A stretch of DNA of 64,000 nt from JASGDN01 sp049841275 (GCA_049841275.1 JASGDN010000086.1:62001-126000); one strand, 5' to 3'; counted from the stretch's first letter, positions 44,706 to 53,767 are shown. Made by a program: numbers and translations. The notes: generated from the letters alone by a model not told the origin.

Positions 44706-46067
44706 TTACTCCGGGCGGGCCGGGATGGGCGGCACGTCACCCGCCGACATCTCCTGCGCGAAGATGTCATTCAGCTTCGCGAGGTAATCCGCTACCGTCA
44801 TGTCGCCGGCCCAGACCTTCTCGATCTCCTCGATGATGAAGGTCTCGCTCTTGGGCGGGAAGAACGTCCAGGTGGTGTAGCCATACCCACCGGCGTCCGA
44901 CGCCTTGTTGAGCTCCTGGATCATGCGTGCTTGCCGCTCGTCGATACCGCTCAGCAGATCGGCCGGAATATCGACCGGAGCCGGAGCCAGCCCGACCCCG
45001 GCGATCATCTTCGCCTGGGCCTCCGCCGAGAAGAAGTAGTCGAGGAAATCCGCCGCGGCATCGGGATTCTGGCTCTTGGCGTTGATGCTGTAGGTCGAGC
45101 CGATGCCGAGGTCGAAGATCGCGTCACCGCTGGTGGACGGCATGGGCACCCAGTCCCATTCCTGCCCGGATTCCGCAAAGAACGTGTTGGCGTCGTTGAT
45201 GAGCCAGCTGCCCTCGATCTTCATCGCGGCATCGCCGTATGCCCATGCAGAGGTCGCATCGGCGACCGGCGTGGTGTAGTAGCGGTCGAGGCCGCCCATG
45301 AACCAGCCGTTCTTCTGCGTCGTGTCGAGCGGCGTCAGGGCGTCCACGAAGACCTGATCGGTCCATGGGAGCTTGCCGGTCAGCGCCTCGTAGACCTTGT
45401 CCGGACCGGCGCCATGATTGAGGAACTCACCAACGAACCATTCGTTGGTCCCCTTCCACTCCGCGTTGGTGGCAGCGAAGGGGATGACGCCAGCGTCGGA
45501 GATCGTCTGCGCCAGCGTCATCAGTTCGTCGATGGTCGTGGGTGGCGTCCAGCCCTTGTCCGTGAACAACGTCTTGTTGTAGTAGAGGACGAGGGTCTCC
45601 ACCTCATCAGGCAAGGCAACGAGCTTGCCGTTCACCTTCCCGAGGTCGATCGCCCACGCGGTGAAGCGGTCGGCCCACCCCTTGCTGGTGGCGTAGTCGT
45701 CCATCGCCAGCACCTGGCCGGCCTTGCCTAGTTCCAGCGAGAGGGATGGCCCCGGCGTGACGACCACATCCGGGCCAGCTCCGCCGGCCAGTGCGGTCTG
45801 GGTCGCCGTCCAGCCATTGGCCTGCATGGTGGCCTCGACCTGGACACCGCCCTGGTCGTTGAACTCCTTGATGGTGTTGTCGATCAGCCATTGCGCGGTG
45901 TCCGACCCGCCGGTGATGTCGAGCCAGAGCGTGATCTTGCCAGAGTCCTGCGCTACCGCCTGCGAACCTCCAGCGACGCTGATGCCAACCACCGCGGCCC
46001 CTGCGGCGGCGAGCTGGGCGAAGAGACGGCGAGTGATGGGAGATGCCTGGAAATCGTCAACGACCAT
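44706..46067 (-). CDS. Tat-exported sugar-binding protein of an ABC importer
   Basis: The 453-residue protein is a family-1 extracellular solute-binding protein. The N-terminus has a twin-arginine signal (SPITRRLFAQLAAAG; RR at 13-14), with cleavage likely after QAVAQ. The mature part shows ITLWLDITGG, GPDVVVTPGP and NKTLFTDKGWTPPTTIDEL, as in maltose- and oligosaccharide-binding proteins. It delivers a sugar to the MalF/MalG permeases encoded downstream. AGGAG precedes ATG 46067. A LacI-like operator (46090-46103) overlaps the expected leader. The absence of a Cys after the signal means it is not a lipoprotein. Confidence 0.88.
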   Translation of the reverse strand: MVVDDFQASPITRRLFAQLAAAGAAVVGISVAGGSQAVAQDSGKITLWLDITGGSDTAQWLIDNTIKEFNDQGGVQVEATMQANGWTATQTALAGGAGPDVVVTPGPSLSLELGKAGQVLAMDDYATSKGWADRFTAWAIDLGKVNGKLVALPDEVETLVLYYNKTLFTDKGWTPPTTIDELMTLAQTISDAGVIPFAATNAEWKGTNEWFVGEFLNHGAGPDKVYEALTGKLPWTDQVFVDALTPLDTTQKNGWFMGGLDRYYTTPVADATSAWAYGDAAMKIEGSWLINDANTFFAESGQEWDWVPMPSTSGDAIFDLGIGSTYSINAKSQNPDAAADFLDYFFSAEAQAKMIAGVGLAPAPVDIPADLLSGIDERQARMIQELNKASDAGGYGYTTWTFFPPKSETFIIEEIEKVWAGDMTVADYLAKLNDIFAQEMSAGDVPPIPARPE

Positions 46068-46089
46068 GAATCGACGCTCCTGTGCCTGG

Positions 46090-46103
46090 GTAATACGTAT
46101 CAA
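46090..46103. promoter_or_regulatory. LacI-like operator, site 2
   Basis: GTAATACGTATCAA matches 12 of 14 positions of TTGATACGTATCAA and lies 22 bp upstream of the sugar-binding protein start. The same sequence recurs at 42403-42416. Confidence 0.55.
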
Positions 46104-46171
46104 TTCCACAGATGATAGGACCCTGCCGGTGACTGTTGGCTCTGCTCGTCCTCTCCTTTTCGACGATGCCC

Positions 46172-46212
46172 ATCGGTCCGTACGAAAGGCCCTCGGCCTC
46201 GGACGGACCGAT
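46172..46212. other. Hairpin upstream of the sugar-binding protein gene
   Basis: A 9-bp stem (ATCGGTCCG at 46172-46180 with 46204-46212) encloses a loop that includes TACGAA. The sequence TCCGTACGAA recurs in the hairpin at 42438-42510. It may be part of the promoter control region of the importer; the rest of the 320-bp gap 46068-46388 holds the operator and a terminator. Confidence 0.4.
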
Positions 46213-46340
46213 TCGGCTGAACGCAGACGTGAAACCCTGCACGTCGTGATTCGTAAAAGCGTGGAGGTATGGTAGGGGTTGGGATCGAGAAGCGCAAACC
46301 GCCTCGGCCCGCCCAGCGCACCGTTCAAGCGACGGAACGC

Positions 46341-46379
46341 GACGAGGCCGGGGAGCAACGGATGCTCCCCGGCCTCGTC
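46341..46379 (-). terminator. Strong terminator of the GT-C membrane protein gene
   Basis: A 17-bp perfect stem (GACGAGGCCGGGGAGCA at 46341-46357 pairing with 46363-46379) has a 5-nt loop, 9 bp past the stop at 46389. Confidence 0.8.
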
Positions 46380-46388
46380 TGGAATGCA

Positions 46389-48101
46389 CTAGAAGTTGAA
46401 GTCCGGGCTGAACTGGCCCGTGTTGCTCCACGGCACCACGTACTCGGAGTAGATCACCAAGTTCAACACCAGCAACCCCACGAAGATCGCCACTTGCACC
46501 CACGGCAGCCACTTCGGAGGGAACCACGACCGAATGCCAAGCATCATCAGGATCGCCCCCGCCGTGATCGAGGGGAAGAAGTAGCGCGCCTGCGTCAGCG
46601 AGAACGTGAGTCCGAATTGCAGGATCGCATAGTAGGCCAGTACGCAGGACAGCCCCAACGTCACCAGCGCCACCACCTGCCAGCGTTCGATGCCCAGCGT
46701 GCTGTCCGCCTTCGCCGCGAGCACCTCGGCCTCTTCGTCCGTCTCGGCGGCGAGGATCGGTTGTTGCGCCCGCCAGAAACGGATCGCGTAGACGGCAAGC
46801 CCGACCACGCCGAACAGCGCGATCCAGAGGATAACTCGCAGCAGCGTAGGGTCGAGCGGAATCTTTCGCCAGCCGAACTCGCCCCACGTCTCATTCCACC
46901 GGCCCCAGAAGAACCACTTGTCCGAGAGCTGGCTCCAGATCGTCGGATGCTCGCCGCCGTCGTAGTTCCACCATTGGAGCTTGCGGATCTGCGGCAGTGC
47001 GGTGAAATTGCCATAAGTCGTCCACATGAAGAGATACCATGGCCAGACGAGCAGGCCGGCTACGACCGCGGAAAGCACACCCTTCGGAATCCACTGCTTC
47101 CAGTTCTTCCAGCCCAGCCCGGCGATCATGGCGAAGGCGACGATGGCTCCGGCGGTCGCCGACGTATTCTTGGAGAGCATGGCCAGGCCATAAAGGAAGC
47201 CGATCAGCACGACATTCCAGATCGGGAACTTCTTCTTCAACCCGAGGATCACCAGCCAGATCACCCCGCTGGTGAACGCGATGGCGAGAATGTCGTTGTT
47301 CAGCATCGCGGATTCGTAGGAGATCTGCGGCTGGAACGCGACGAATGCCGGCACCATGAACGCCAGGAAGCGGTCCCTTGGGAAGAGCGTGCGCACGGCA
47401 AGGTATGAAAAGAGGACCGTCAGCATCCCGAACGGAATCGCCGCCAACCGCAGGAGATAGAGCTGGTTCGTGAGCGACCACCCGTCGGAGAGCCAGTAGA
47501 GCGGCGTCATCGTGAGGTAATAGAGCGGCGGATGGTTTGCCGTGTAGATCCAGCCGTTCGGCCCGATCTTGAAATCTGGCGGAATGTTCTGGAGATAGCA
47601 CGAATCGGTACATCTGGGATCGCCGCAGAAGTTCCAATCCTTCGTCACGAACTGGCAGTATTTCCAGAGCTTTTCCGGCATGCGGTCGGCGGTGTCGGTG
47701 CCATTCGCCTTGTACGCAGCGTTCCACTCGTCGAGGTCGGGGATGATCGGCATCCGGTGCTCGGTCGCCACGATTTCGAGGTAGGAATAGTGAGCGATTT
47801 CATCATGTCCGGAGAAGGGGACGTGGATGAAGGAAATCGCCACACCCTTCGCCAGGAAGATCAGCAGGAGGATGGCGATGAACTTCTTCTCGACGCTCGC
47901 GGCCAGCACAGCAGTCCACACCCGCGCGAAGGCATTCGGCCGCGACGACGACGCAACTGCCACACCCGGCATGGATGCGCCCGCGACGGCGGCGCGGAGC
48001 AGTGCGGAAGAACTCGGAGACGGTTTCACATCCGGTCTGGACGTTGATACCGGAGCCGCATGAACCCCGGTCGACGGGTGGAGGCTGCTGTGTCCCTGCA
48101 T
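46389..48101 (-). CDS. GT-C-type membrane glycosyltransferase-like protein (PMT/GT39 or DUF2142)
   Basis: The 570-residue protein has a disordered N-terminus of about 60 residues and then about eleven membrane helices. The first external loop contains FSGHDEIAHYSYLEIVA (about residues 96-112), matching the acidic loop of lipid-linked-sugar-dependent GT-C enzymes and DUF2142 proteins. A Cys-rich loop (KYCQFVTKDWNFCGDPRCTD) and TANHPPLYYLTMTPLYWLSD follow. It probably transfers a sugar on the outer face of the membrane; donor and acceptor are unknown. It is a single gene ending in a strong terminator, unrelated in operon to the sugar importer. Confidence 0.7.
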   Translation of the reverse strand: MQGHSSLHPSTGVHAAPVSTSRPDVKPSPSSSALLRAAVAGASMPGVAVASSSRPNAFARVWTAVLAASVEKKFIAILLLIFLAKGVAISFIHVPFSGHDEIAHYSYLEIVATEHRMPIIPDLDEWNAAYKANGTDTADRMPEKLWKYCQFVTKDWNFCGDPRCTDSCYLQNIPPDFKIGPNGWIYTANHPPLYYLTMTPLYWLSDGWSLTNQLYLLRLAAIPFGMLTVLFSYLAVRTLFPRDRFLAFMVPAFVAFQPQISYESAMLNNDILAIAFTSGVIWLVILGLKKKFPIWNVVLIGFLYGLAMLSKNTSATAGAIVAFAMIAGLGWKNWKQWIPKGVLSAVVAGLLVWPWYLFMWTTYGNFTALPQIRKLQWWNYDGGEHPTIWSQLSDKWFFWGRWNETWGEFGWRKIPLDPTLLRVILWIALFGVVGLAVYAIRFWRAQQPILAAETDEEAEVLAAKADSTLGIERWQVVALVTLGLSCVLAYYAILQFGLTFSLTQARYFFPSITAGAILMMLGIRSWFPPKWLPWVQVAIFVGLLVLNLVIYSEYVVPWSNTGQFSPDFNF

Positions 48102-48263
48102 GCGCCGATTTCGCTCCCGTGCTCTCCATGATCCACATCGCCCGACGCGATGGAACCGCTGAAGTCCATGCCCGGCGGACTCCCAAATCGTGAGGACGAT
48201 ACCGCACCAACCGGCGATCCGGCCACCCCGGCAAGCGCCGGATGCATCGAAACCCGGTGTCTG

Positions 48264-48731
48264 TCAGGCTTCCGAATCGGCCATCGCTGCAAATGCGCGA
48301 ACCAGCCAGGCACGGATCTCGTCGGTCAGGTCCATCCCCGCCAGCGCATCCCGCGCGACCCATCGAGCCCCGTGATCCAGCGGCGGCAATGCCTCCGAAG
48401 CACCATCCGGCTCCGCGAAGTAGACGAGGTCGACGTGCTGATGATCCGGGCCGATGTCCTCCAGCTGAATGCCCTCCGGCCGGATCAACTGGCGGGGCTG
48501 GCCAGGATAATCGATCGGCAATCCACGTTCGCCGACCAGGCGGATACGCAGTCCGGTTTCCTCCCACACCTCGCGAACGGCAGCCTCGTCGGGCAACTCG
48601 TTTGGCTCGATGTGTCCTCCGGGCGGCAACCACCGCCCCAACCTGCGATGCCAGTGCAGCACGACATGCCCACGCCACACCACGAAAACGGCAACAGTGA
48701 AGTCACGAGTTGGCGATGGCGATCCGGTCAT
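48264..48731 (-). CDS. Nudix hydrolase
   Basis: The 155-residue protein carries a perfect Nudix box: G39-x5-E45-x7-REVWEETGL (53-61), binding Mg2+ for hydrolysis of a nucleoside diphosphate linked to another group. The box is preceded by RRLGRWLPPGGHIEP as in members acting on nucleotide sugars or damaged nucleotides. ATG 48731 overlaps the TGA of the upstream gene (ATGA), so the two are coupled. A longer frame upstream would overlap that gene. Substrate unknown. Confidence 0.88.
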   Translation of the reverse strand: MTGSPSPTRDFTVAVFVVWRGHVVLHWHRRLGRWLPPGGHIEPNELPDEAAVREVWEETGLRIRLVGERGLPIDYPGQPRQLIRPEGIQLEDIGPDHQHVDLVYFAEPDGASEALPPLDHGARWVARDALAGMDLTDEIRAWLVRAFAAMADSEA

Positions 48732-49501
48732 GAAGGCGGCTTCGTGGATGCGCTGTCGGCAGGAGGCACTTCCTCCTCGGAAGGCGCAAGCCATGCGGCT
48801 TTCGTGACTTCCCGCCAGGAGACCCGTTCCTCACCGGCAGCAGGTGCATCGGGTGAGGACGTTTCCGAAGGTGCGGTCGACTTCGCTGTCGACCGCGATG
48901 CGGAGGGTGTCGTGGTAGTGGCCCGCCTGCCGGATCGGCCAGGAGATGTCCATCCATCCCAGACACTGGTTCCGGACGGCGGTGCCGGCTGGGCGAGCGA
49001 AACGGGAGCGACGGGAAGCGGGGTCGCAGGACGCCAGGACGCCTCTGTCGCGTCGACCGGAACGCCCCAGCCCGTCGCGTCAGGTTCGCGGGCCGGAACG
49101 CGGAAGTCCGCATCCTGAGGCTCCTCGGACCGCGACGTGATCCAAGTCGAGCGTGGCTGGGCCGTGGATTCGCGGGGAGCCGCCTGCTGCGTGTCCTCCC
49201 GCAACAGACCGATCGACCGGGCGATCCCCACAATGGCGGCGTGAATCACCAGCAGCGCGAACCAGGCAAGACCCGCCCGGTCGATCCAGATGTGTTCGGG
49301 CGACTGCACGAGATTCACGAGAAACAGGATGGGCACGCCCGCCAGGAAGAGCGAGGCATGGAACCGCAGGAACCCAAGGCCGCCCCACCACAACGTACTC
49401 GTCGGCAGCCAGCGCACTGCACCACGCGCGGTACGGGCAGGATCAGGAGTCCCTGCCGCCGGCTGTCCCTGATTCGGGGATGTGCGCGTGCTCGCATCCA
49501 T
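48728..49501 (-). CDS. 2TM-domain membrane protein with disordered Ser/Pro/Thr-rich tail
   Basis: The 257-residue protein has a short N-terminus, then two membrane helices (FHASLFLAGVPILFLVNLVQ at about 48-67 and LAWFALLVIHAAIVGIARSI at about 78-97). The WGGLGFLRFHASLFL lead-in is as in 2TM domains linked to histidine kinases and other signalling proteins. Some 150 residues of low-complexity Ser/Thr/Pro/Ala-rich sequence follow, probably disordered. No catalytic domain is visible. Its stop codon overlaps the start of the Nudix gene. Confidence 0.6.
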   Translation of the reverse strand: MDASTRTSPNQGQPAAGTPDPARTARGAVRWLPTSTLWWGGLGFLRFHASLFLAGVPILFLVNLVQSPEHIWIDRAGLAWFALLVIHAAIVGIARSIGLLREDTQQAAPRESTAQPRSTWITSRSEEPQDADFRVPAREPDATGWGVPVDATEASWRPATPLPVAPVSLAQPAPPSGTSVWDGWTSPGRSGRRATTTTPSASRSTAKSTAPSETSSPDAPAAGEERVSWREVTKAAWLAPSEEEVPPADSASTKPPS

Positions 49502-49543
49502 GAACGCTCGACCCCTGCCTCGCTTGGGGATGACCGTCCATCC

Positions 49544-50002
49544 CTACGCTGTCAGGAGGGATAATATCTGGTCCACGGCACCCTTGTCCTGCGCGATGAG
49601 GGATTGGACTGCCTGCTCCAGCGATGTGCCATCGCTTCCGGGAGCCTGCCAGGCCTCGGCGGGCAGAGCCTTCAAGGTCGAGAGGGTCGTGCCACGCGCG
49701 GTACCGAACTGCGAGATCAGCATGGCGGTGGAATCCTCGTCCGTCTCCAGACCCGTGATCGGACGGCCATCCGCTCCTTCTTCGGGCGAATACGCCGTCG
49801 TCCGCTCCTTCAAGGCCTGGGCGAACGCGAGCTCACGGTCGCGCATGGCCTGCACGATTCGATGGACGGACGTACCGCCACGAGCGGCAGAGAGCGTGGA
49901 TTCCGGAAGCGGCCGCACCCGAAGGTTGAGCTCGCGATAGGTCCCGATGAGCTGATCGAGATAGGCGGCATATGATGGCCGGGCGGTGGATGATTCAGCC
50001 AT
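49544..50002 (-). CDS. DinB-like four-helix protein
   Basis: The 152-residue protein is mostly helical and resembles the DinB/YfiT superfamily: an N-terminal helix (YLDQLIGTYRELNLRVRPL), HRIVQAMRDRELAFAQALKE (about residues 46-65) with a His candidate for metal binding, and a C-terminal helix (LEQAVQSLIAQDKGAVDQIL). DinB-like proteins often use bacillithiol or mycothiol, or bind a metal with three His; here fewer His are present, so activity is uncertain. ATG 50002 follows AGGAGAAAGGAC. Confidence 0.6.
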   Translation of the reverse strand: MAESSTARPSYAAYLDQLIGTYRELNLRVRPLPESTLSAARGGTSVHRIVQAMRDRELAFAQALKERTTAYSPEEGADGRPITGLETDEDSTAMLISQFGTARGTTLSTLKALPAEAWQAPGSDGTSLEQAVQSLIAQDKGAVDQILSLLTA

Positions 50003-50467
50003 GCAATCGTCCTTTCTCCTGACACTGGCGTCGCGCATTGGCACGTCCGACAGCACCCGATGCGGGCGCCGTGAATGGCCTCCGTCGCAGAAATGACGCC
50101 ACCCATGCGGCAGGCGGCGACCAGGACGACGCATGCAATCGGGTGTCGTACCCGCAACGGGAGGTTCCGGGCACGAAGGTTGCATAGGCGAAGGGCATGC
50201 CTCCAAGGGAGCCGTTCCCTGCTGCGGTGCCGCTTGTGAAAAGTGGTACAATCTCAGCAAACAGAGGCAGGGTGTTCGTCACCGTCCCGCGTATCGAACG
50301 CCAGCGTCCGGGGTCATTCAGGCAGACCTGCAACACCTCCATCCGGTTTACGCCCGGCGCACGAATCCTTCTCCCTCTTTCCCGCTCGCTCCGTGGTTGT
50401 GCTGGACTGGCATTTGGCATCCTGCTCGTCCGGCGTTTCAGGAATCCCCCCTGGTCGAGGTACCGTC
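50003..50467. other. Divergent intergenic region
   Basis: No gene is supported between the DinB-like gene and the zinc-ribbon-like gene. TGGTACAAT at 50243-50251 fits an extended -10 promoter element facing right, without a recognisable -35; it would give a leader of about 210 nt. Otherwise nothing clear. Confidence 0.35.
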
Positions 50468-50860
50468 ATGTCCCAGCCCGCCCAAGTCCTCAACACCCGC
50501 GACAGAATCCGTGGCGTCACGCCGATGCACTGCCCCATCTGCGGCAAGGCACTCACAAACGTCATCATTCGCGACCTCGGCGGAGTCACCGCATCGATCA
50601 TCTGGCAGCTGCACGCTGGCGAATGCGCGGAGCACGGCTGGTTCCAGACCGAGTTCGTCTCCCGTCCGCCCCGCGAGATCTTCGCGGTTACGCGCCCGTT
50701 CGGCGCCGCCCGGCGGGTCGTGCTCAACGGACGCGAGTATTACTCCTTCTCCACTGCCTGGAACGACCTGACGGCCGAGGAGAAGCGCAAGCCGGTCAAC
50801 CCGCTCGACGCCCGCTATTGGGCCACGCGCCCGGTCACCCCGGAACAGGCCACCGCCTGA
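50468..50860 (+). CDS. Small protein with putative zinc-binding Cys pair
   Basis: The 130-residue protein has CPICGK near residue 22 and GECAEHGWFQTE near residue 53, which together could bind zinc with two Cys from the first and Cys/His from the second. The rest is a mix of strand and helix (REIFAVTRPFGAARRVVLNG, YSFSTAWNDLTAEEKRKPVN). I do not recognise a family or function. ATG 50468 (MSQPAQVL) follows GAGGTACCGTC. A hairpin terminator lies 25 bp past the stop. Confidence 0.6.
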   Translation: MSQPAQVLNTRDRIRGVTPMHCPICGKALTNVIIRDLGGVTASIIWQLHAGECAEHGWFQTEFVSRPPREIFAVTRPFGAARRVVLNGREYYSFSTAWNDLTAEEKRKPVNPLDARYWATRPVTPEQATA

Positions 50861-50885
50861 TCCAGCCAGCCAATTCACTCCAGCG

Positions 50886-50916
50886 AACACCGCCTGCCGG
50901 AATGGCAGGCGGTGTT
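50886..50916 (+). terminator. Hairpin terminator
   Basis: A 13-bp perfect stem (AACACCGCCTGCC at 50886-50898 with 50904-50916) has a 5-nt loop, directly after the zinc-ribbon-like gene. Confidence 0.75.
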
Positions 50917-51070
50917 GCCATCTGACTGAGCGTGCGTTCGCCTCATTCGGGTACAGTTAGTCTCGGCTCATCGGTGGGATCGTGTCGTGCGATGCGACAG
51001 TCAGATGGCGCCGCCCAGGCATGTGGATTCCGGTGGGCGGTCACAAGGTGACGGAGGAGCAAACGCGATC

Positions 51071-52498
51071 ATGAGTTCGGCAGCGGCGACTGGGACGCCA
51101 CGACCGCCCGGAACAGGCGACGGCGGCGGCCCGTCCAACGGTCAGTGGCGCGGGATCACGCCACTGTCGCTCTTTCTCATCCTCATTCTCGTCTGGGTGA
51201 TGATCCAGATCCAGATCGTGCTGGTGCTCGGGCTGCTCGCGCTGCTCCTGGGGACGATCCTGGAAGGGCCGGTGTCGATGCTGCAACGGCGGCACATGCC
51301 GCGTCCGGCTGCCATCGCCGCCGTTTACGTTGCGCTGATCGGCGGGCTGACCCTGTTCACCTTCGCCATCGTTCCCCTCGTCGGCAACCAGGCCTCCACC
51401 TTCCGCGAACAGGTCCCGGAGAAATTGCGGGATCTGGAGGCAGACTGGGCACAGAGTTCGAATCCCATCCTCAATGGTGTCGGCGACCGCCTGCTCGTCG
51501 ATGCGATCGACCTGCTCGAATCGCCGCCGGGCGAGGTGAATGTCTCCCCGGACGCCGCGCAACAGATCCTGCCGGTGGTGACCTCCATCGGCTCGGTGCT
51601 CGTTTCGCTGGTCAGCCTGCTCGTCATCACGTTCTACTACCTGCTCGAGAAGGCATTCCTGAAGCGGGTGATTCTCGACCAGATCAACAACCCGGCCCGC
51701 CGGGAACGCGTGTCGCGAGTCTGGAACGATGTCGAACGCAAGGTCGGCGGCTGGATGCGAGGCCAGCTGGTGCTCTGTCTCATCATCGGCACCATCGCCA
51801 CCGTCAGCTACGGCATCATCGGGTTGCCATTCTGGCCGCTCCTCGGCCTATGGGCCGGACTCACCGAGTTCTTCCCCATCGTCGGTCCGTGGATCGGCGG
51901 CGTTCCGGCCGTCATCCTCGCCCTCACGGTGGGTTGGAAGCAGGCGCTCTTCACCGCCGGCATCATCTTCATGATGCAGACGCTGGAGAACTGGTTCCTC
52001 GTGCCCCGTGTGATGAAGGGGGCGGTCGGACTCACGCCGCTCACCGTCTTCGTCGCCATCCTCGCCGGACAGCAATTCCTCGGTGTGGTCGGCGCCATTC
52101 TCGCGATTCCGGTTTCGGCCACGATCCAAGTCATCCTGAGCGACTATCTGGCCGGACGGCGCGCGGAGGGTTTCGACGAGGAGCCGGTCCCCACCGGCTG
52201 GCGCTGGATGCTCAGCCGCGGCACGTACCGCGACGATCCAGGTCCCACGGCCGATTCCGGCGATGAGCCGACGCAGGTCGTGAGCGAAATCTCCTCGCCG
52301 CCGACCGCGCCCGCCGACAGCGACCAGCCGCCCGTATCGTCCACCAGCGAGCGGACCGCGTCCCGGAAGACCGGCGAGGCGGCATTCAGCTGGCACCGGC
52401 CGGAGGATCGTCCTCCACGGGCACCCGGAACCGACGGTGGAACGACCGCCAGAGCGACACCCTCCAGCACCGAGCCATCGTCGGAGTCACGGAGGTAG
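51071..52498 (+). CDS. AI-2E family (PerM/YdiK-type) membrane transporter
   Basis: The 475-residue protein has about eight membrane segments and the AI-2E family signature: GWMRGQLVLCLIIGTIATVS (about residues 232-251), WAGLTEFFPIVGPWIGGVPA (about 267-286) and the C-terminal LTPLTVFVAILAGQQFLGVV. About 110 residues of acidic, Pro/Ser/Thr-rich tail follow. Members export AI-2 or act as Na+/H+ antiporters; substrates differ widely, so no solute is assigned. ATG 51071 follows GGAGGAG. A terminator lies at 52534-52563. Confidence 0.82.
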   Translation: MSSAAATGTPRPPGTGDGGGPSNGQWRGITPLSLFLILILVWVMIQIQIVLVLGLLALLLGTILEGPVSMLQRRHMPRPAAIAAVYVALIGGLTLFTFAIVPLVGNQASTFREQVPEKLRDLEADWAQSSNPILNGVGDRLLVDAIDLLESPPGEVNVSPDAAQQILPVVTSIGSVLVSLVSLLVITFYYLLEKAFLKRVILDQINNPARRERVSRVWNDVERKVGGWMRGQLVLCLIIGTIATVSYGIIGLPFWPLLGLWAGLTEFFPIVGPWIGGVPAVILALTVGWKQALFTAGIIFMMQTLENWFLVPRVMKGAVGLTPLTVFVAILAGQQFLGVVGAILAIPVSATIQVILSDYLAGRRAEGFDEEPVPTGWRWMLSRGTYRDDPGPTADSGDEPTQVVSEISSPPTAPADSDQPPVSSTSERTASRKTGEAAFSWHRPEDRPPRAPGTDGGTTARATPSSTEPSSESRR

Positions 52499-52533
52499 CC
52501 TTCGGGAATCCGGCCACTCCTGACACCTGTGTG

Positions 52534-52563
52534 GCCGCCTGCCTGAACGATCAGGCAGGCGGC
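52534..52563 (+). terminator. Hairpin terminator after the AI-2E family gene
   Basis: A 13-bp perfect stem (GCCGCCTGCCTGA at 52534-52546 with 52551-52563) closes on ACGA. Confidence 0.75.
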
Positions 52564-52651
52564 AGATGGCTCGCCAGCATCCGGCACGGCACAATGGGAA
52601 AGGGAGCCTCCAACCGCGCTCCCGGACGATACGCAGACAGAAGAGGCCTTC

Positions 52652-53458
52652 GTGACCGATACCCATCCCGGCTCCACCCATCCGATCAAGGTAAGCGTCC
52701 AGGTTCAGCCGCAGCACGCAACGTACGCCCAGCAACGCGCCGCCTGGACTGCTGCCGATGAGCTCGGTGTGGACGTGATCTTCAACTGGGATCATTTCTA
52801 CCCGCTCAGCGGTGAACCCGAAGGCAAGCACTTCGAGGCCTACACGATGCTCGCCGCGATGGCCGAGGTCACGGAACACGCGCAGATTGGCTCGCTCGTG
52901 ACGTGCAATTCCTATCGCAATCCGAATCTCCTGGCCGACATGGCGCGCACGATCGACCACATCTCGGGTGGCCGGTTCATCCTTGGGATCGGTTCCGGCT
53001 GGTTCGAGAAGGACTACGACGAGTACGGCTATCCCTTTGGCACGGCGGCCAGCCGCCTGCAGGACCTGAAGCGCGACCTGCCGATCATCGAAGAGCGGTT
53101 CACGAAGCTGAATCCGGGGCCGGTGAACGGGCACATCCCCATCCTGATCGGCGGGGGCGGGGAGAAAGTCACCCTCCGGCTCGTGGCGAAGCATGCCGAC
53201 ATCTGGCACGCGTTCGGGACGCTGGAGACGGCCACCCGAAAGTCGCAGATCCTCGACGACTGGTGCGCGAAGGAAGGCCGGGACCCGAACGCCATCGAAC
53301 GGTCAGTGGGCATCTCCGCAGCGACCCAGAAGGACCTGGAGGGGTTCATTGCAGCCGGTGTCACGCATTTCACCGTCAGCGCATCCGGGCCGAATTACGA
53401 CTTCGGACTCCTCCGCGAACTGATCCAGTGGCGGGACAGTCGCCAGCGCACCGCATAG
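52652..53458 (+). CDS. LLM-class F420-dependent oxidoreductase-like protein
   Basis: The 268-residue protein has the luciferase-like TIM barrel. Blocks matching the F420-dependent group are GVDVIFNWDHFYPL (about residues 39-52), HAQIGSLVTCNSYRNPNLLA (about 76-95), ISGGRFILGIGSGWFEKDY (about 104-122) and IPILIGGGGEKVTLRLVAKH (about 162-181). Known members transfer hydride between F420 and small organic substrates. The start is GTG at 52652 behind AGAAGAGG. It is a single gene closed by a terminator shared with the convergent small gene. Substrate unknown; use of FMN instead of F420 is possible. Confidence 0.82.
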   Translation: MTDTHPGSTHPIKVSVQVQPQHATYAQQRAAWTAADELGVDVIFNWDHFYPLSGEPEGKHFEAYTMLAAMAEVTEHAQIGSLVTCNSYRNPNLLADMARTIDHISGGRFILGIGSGWFEKDYDEYGYPFGTAASRLQDLKRDLPIIEERFTKLNPGPVNGHIPILIGGGGEKVTLRLVAKHADIWHAFGTLETATRKSQILDDWCAKEGRDPNAIERSVGISAATQKDLEGFIAAGVTHFTVSASGPNYDFGLLRELIQWRDSRQRTA

Positions 53459-53518
53459 GGCGGATCACCGCATCCCGGTCGTCGCAACGCGAAGGCGGCA
53501 TCCGTCAGGCAGACACAT

Positions 53519-53550
53519 CATGGGGCGAGCCGCATACGGCTCGCCCCATG
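53519..53550. terminator. Bidirectional terminator
   Basis: A 14-bp perfect stem (CATGGGGCGAGCCG at 53519-53532 with 53537-53550) closes on CATA between the convergent genes ending at 53458 and 53576. Confidence 0.8.
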
Positions 53551-53575
53551 TGTTTGCCTGGCACGACAGGCGCGA

Positions 53576-53767
53576 TCACGCACGCGTCTTGTTGCGCCGA
53601 ATGATGGTCGAGATGATATACGAGACCACGAACGCGAAAACCGCGAAGAAGATGGCGCCATACACCACCTGCTGCGTCGAACCGCCAAAGATCAGACTCG
53701 CCACCACCCAGATGACCACAGCGATCACGGCCGCGATGACAGAACTGCGAACGGTTTCCTGCTGCAT
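53576..53767 (-). CDS. Small two-helix membrane protein, 63 residues
   Basis: The 63-residue protein has two hydrophobic segments (VIAAVIAVVIWVVASLIF and VVYGAIFFAVFAFVVSYIIS) and a basic C-terminus (IIRRNKTRA). ATG 53767 follows AGGGGG. I do not recognise a family. It is monocistronic with a terminator just beyond its stop. The 259-bp gap upstream to 54026 shows nothing further. Confidence 0.6.
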   Translation of the reverse strand: MQQETVRSSVIAAVIAVVIWVVASLIFGGSTQQVVYGAIFFAVFAFVVSYIISTIIRRNKTRA

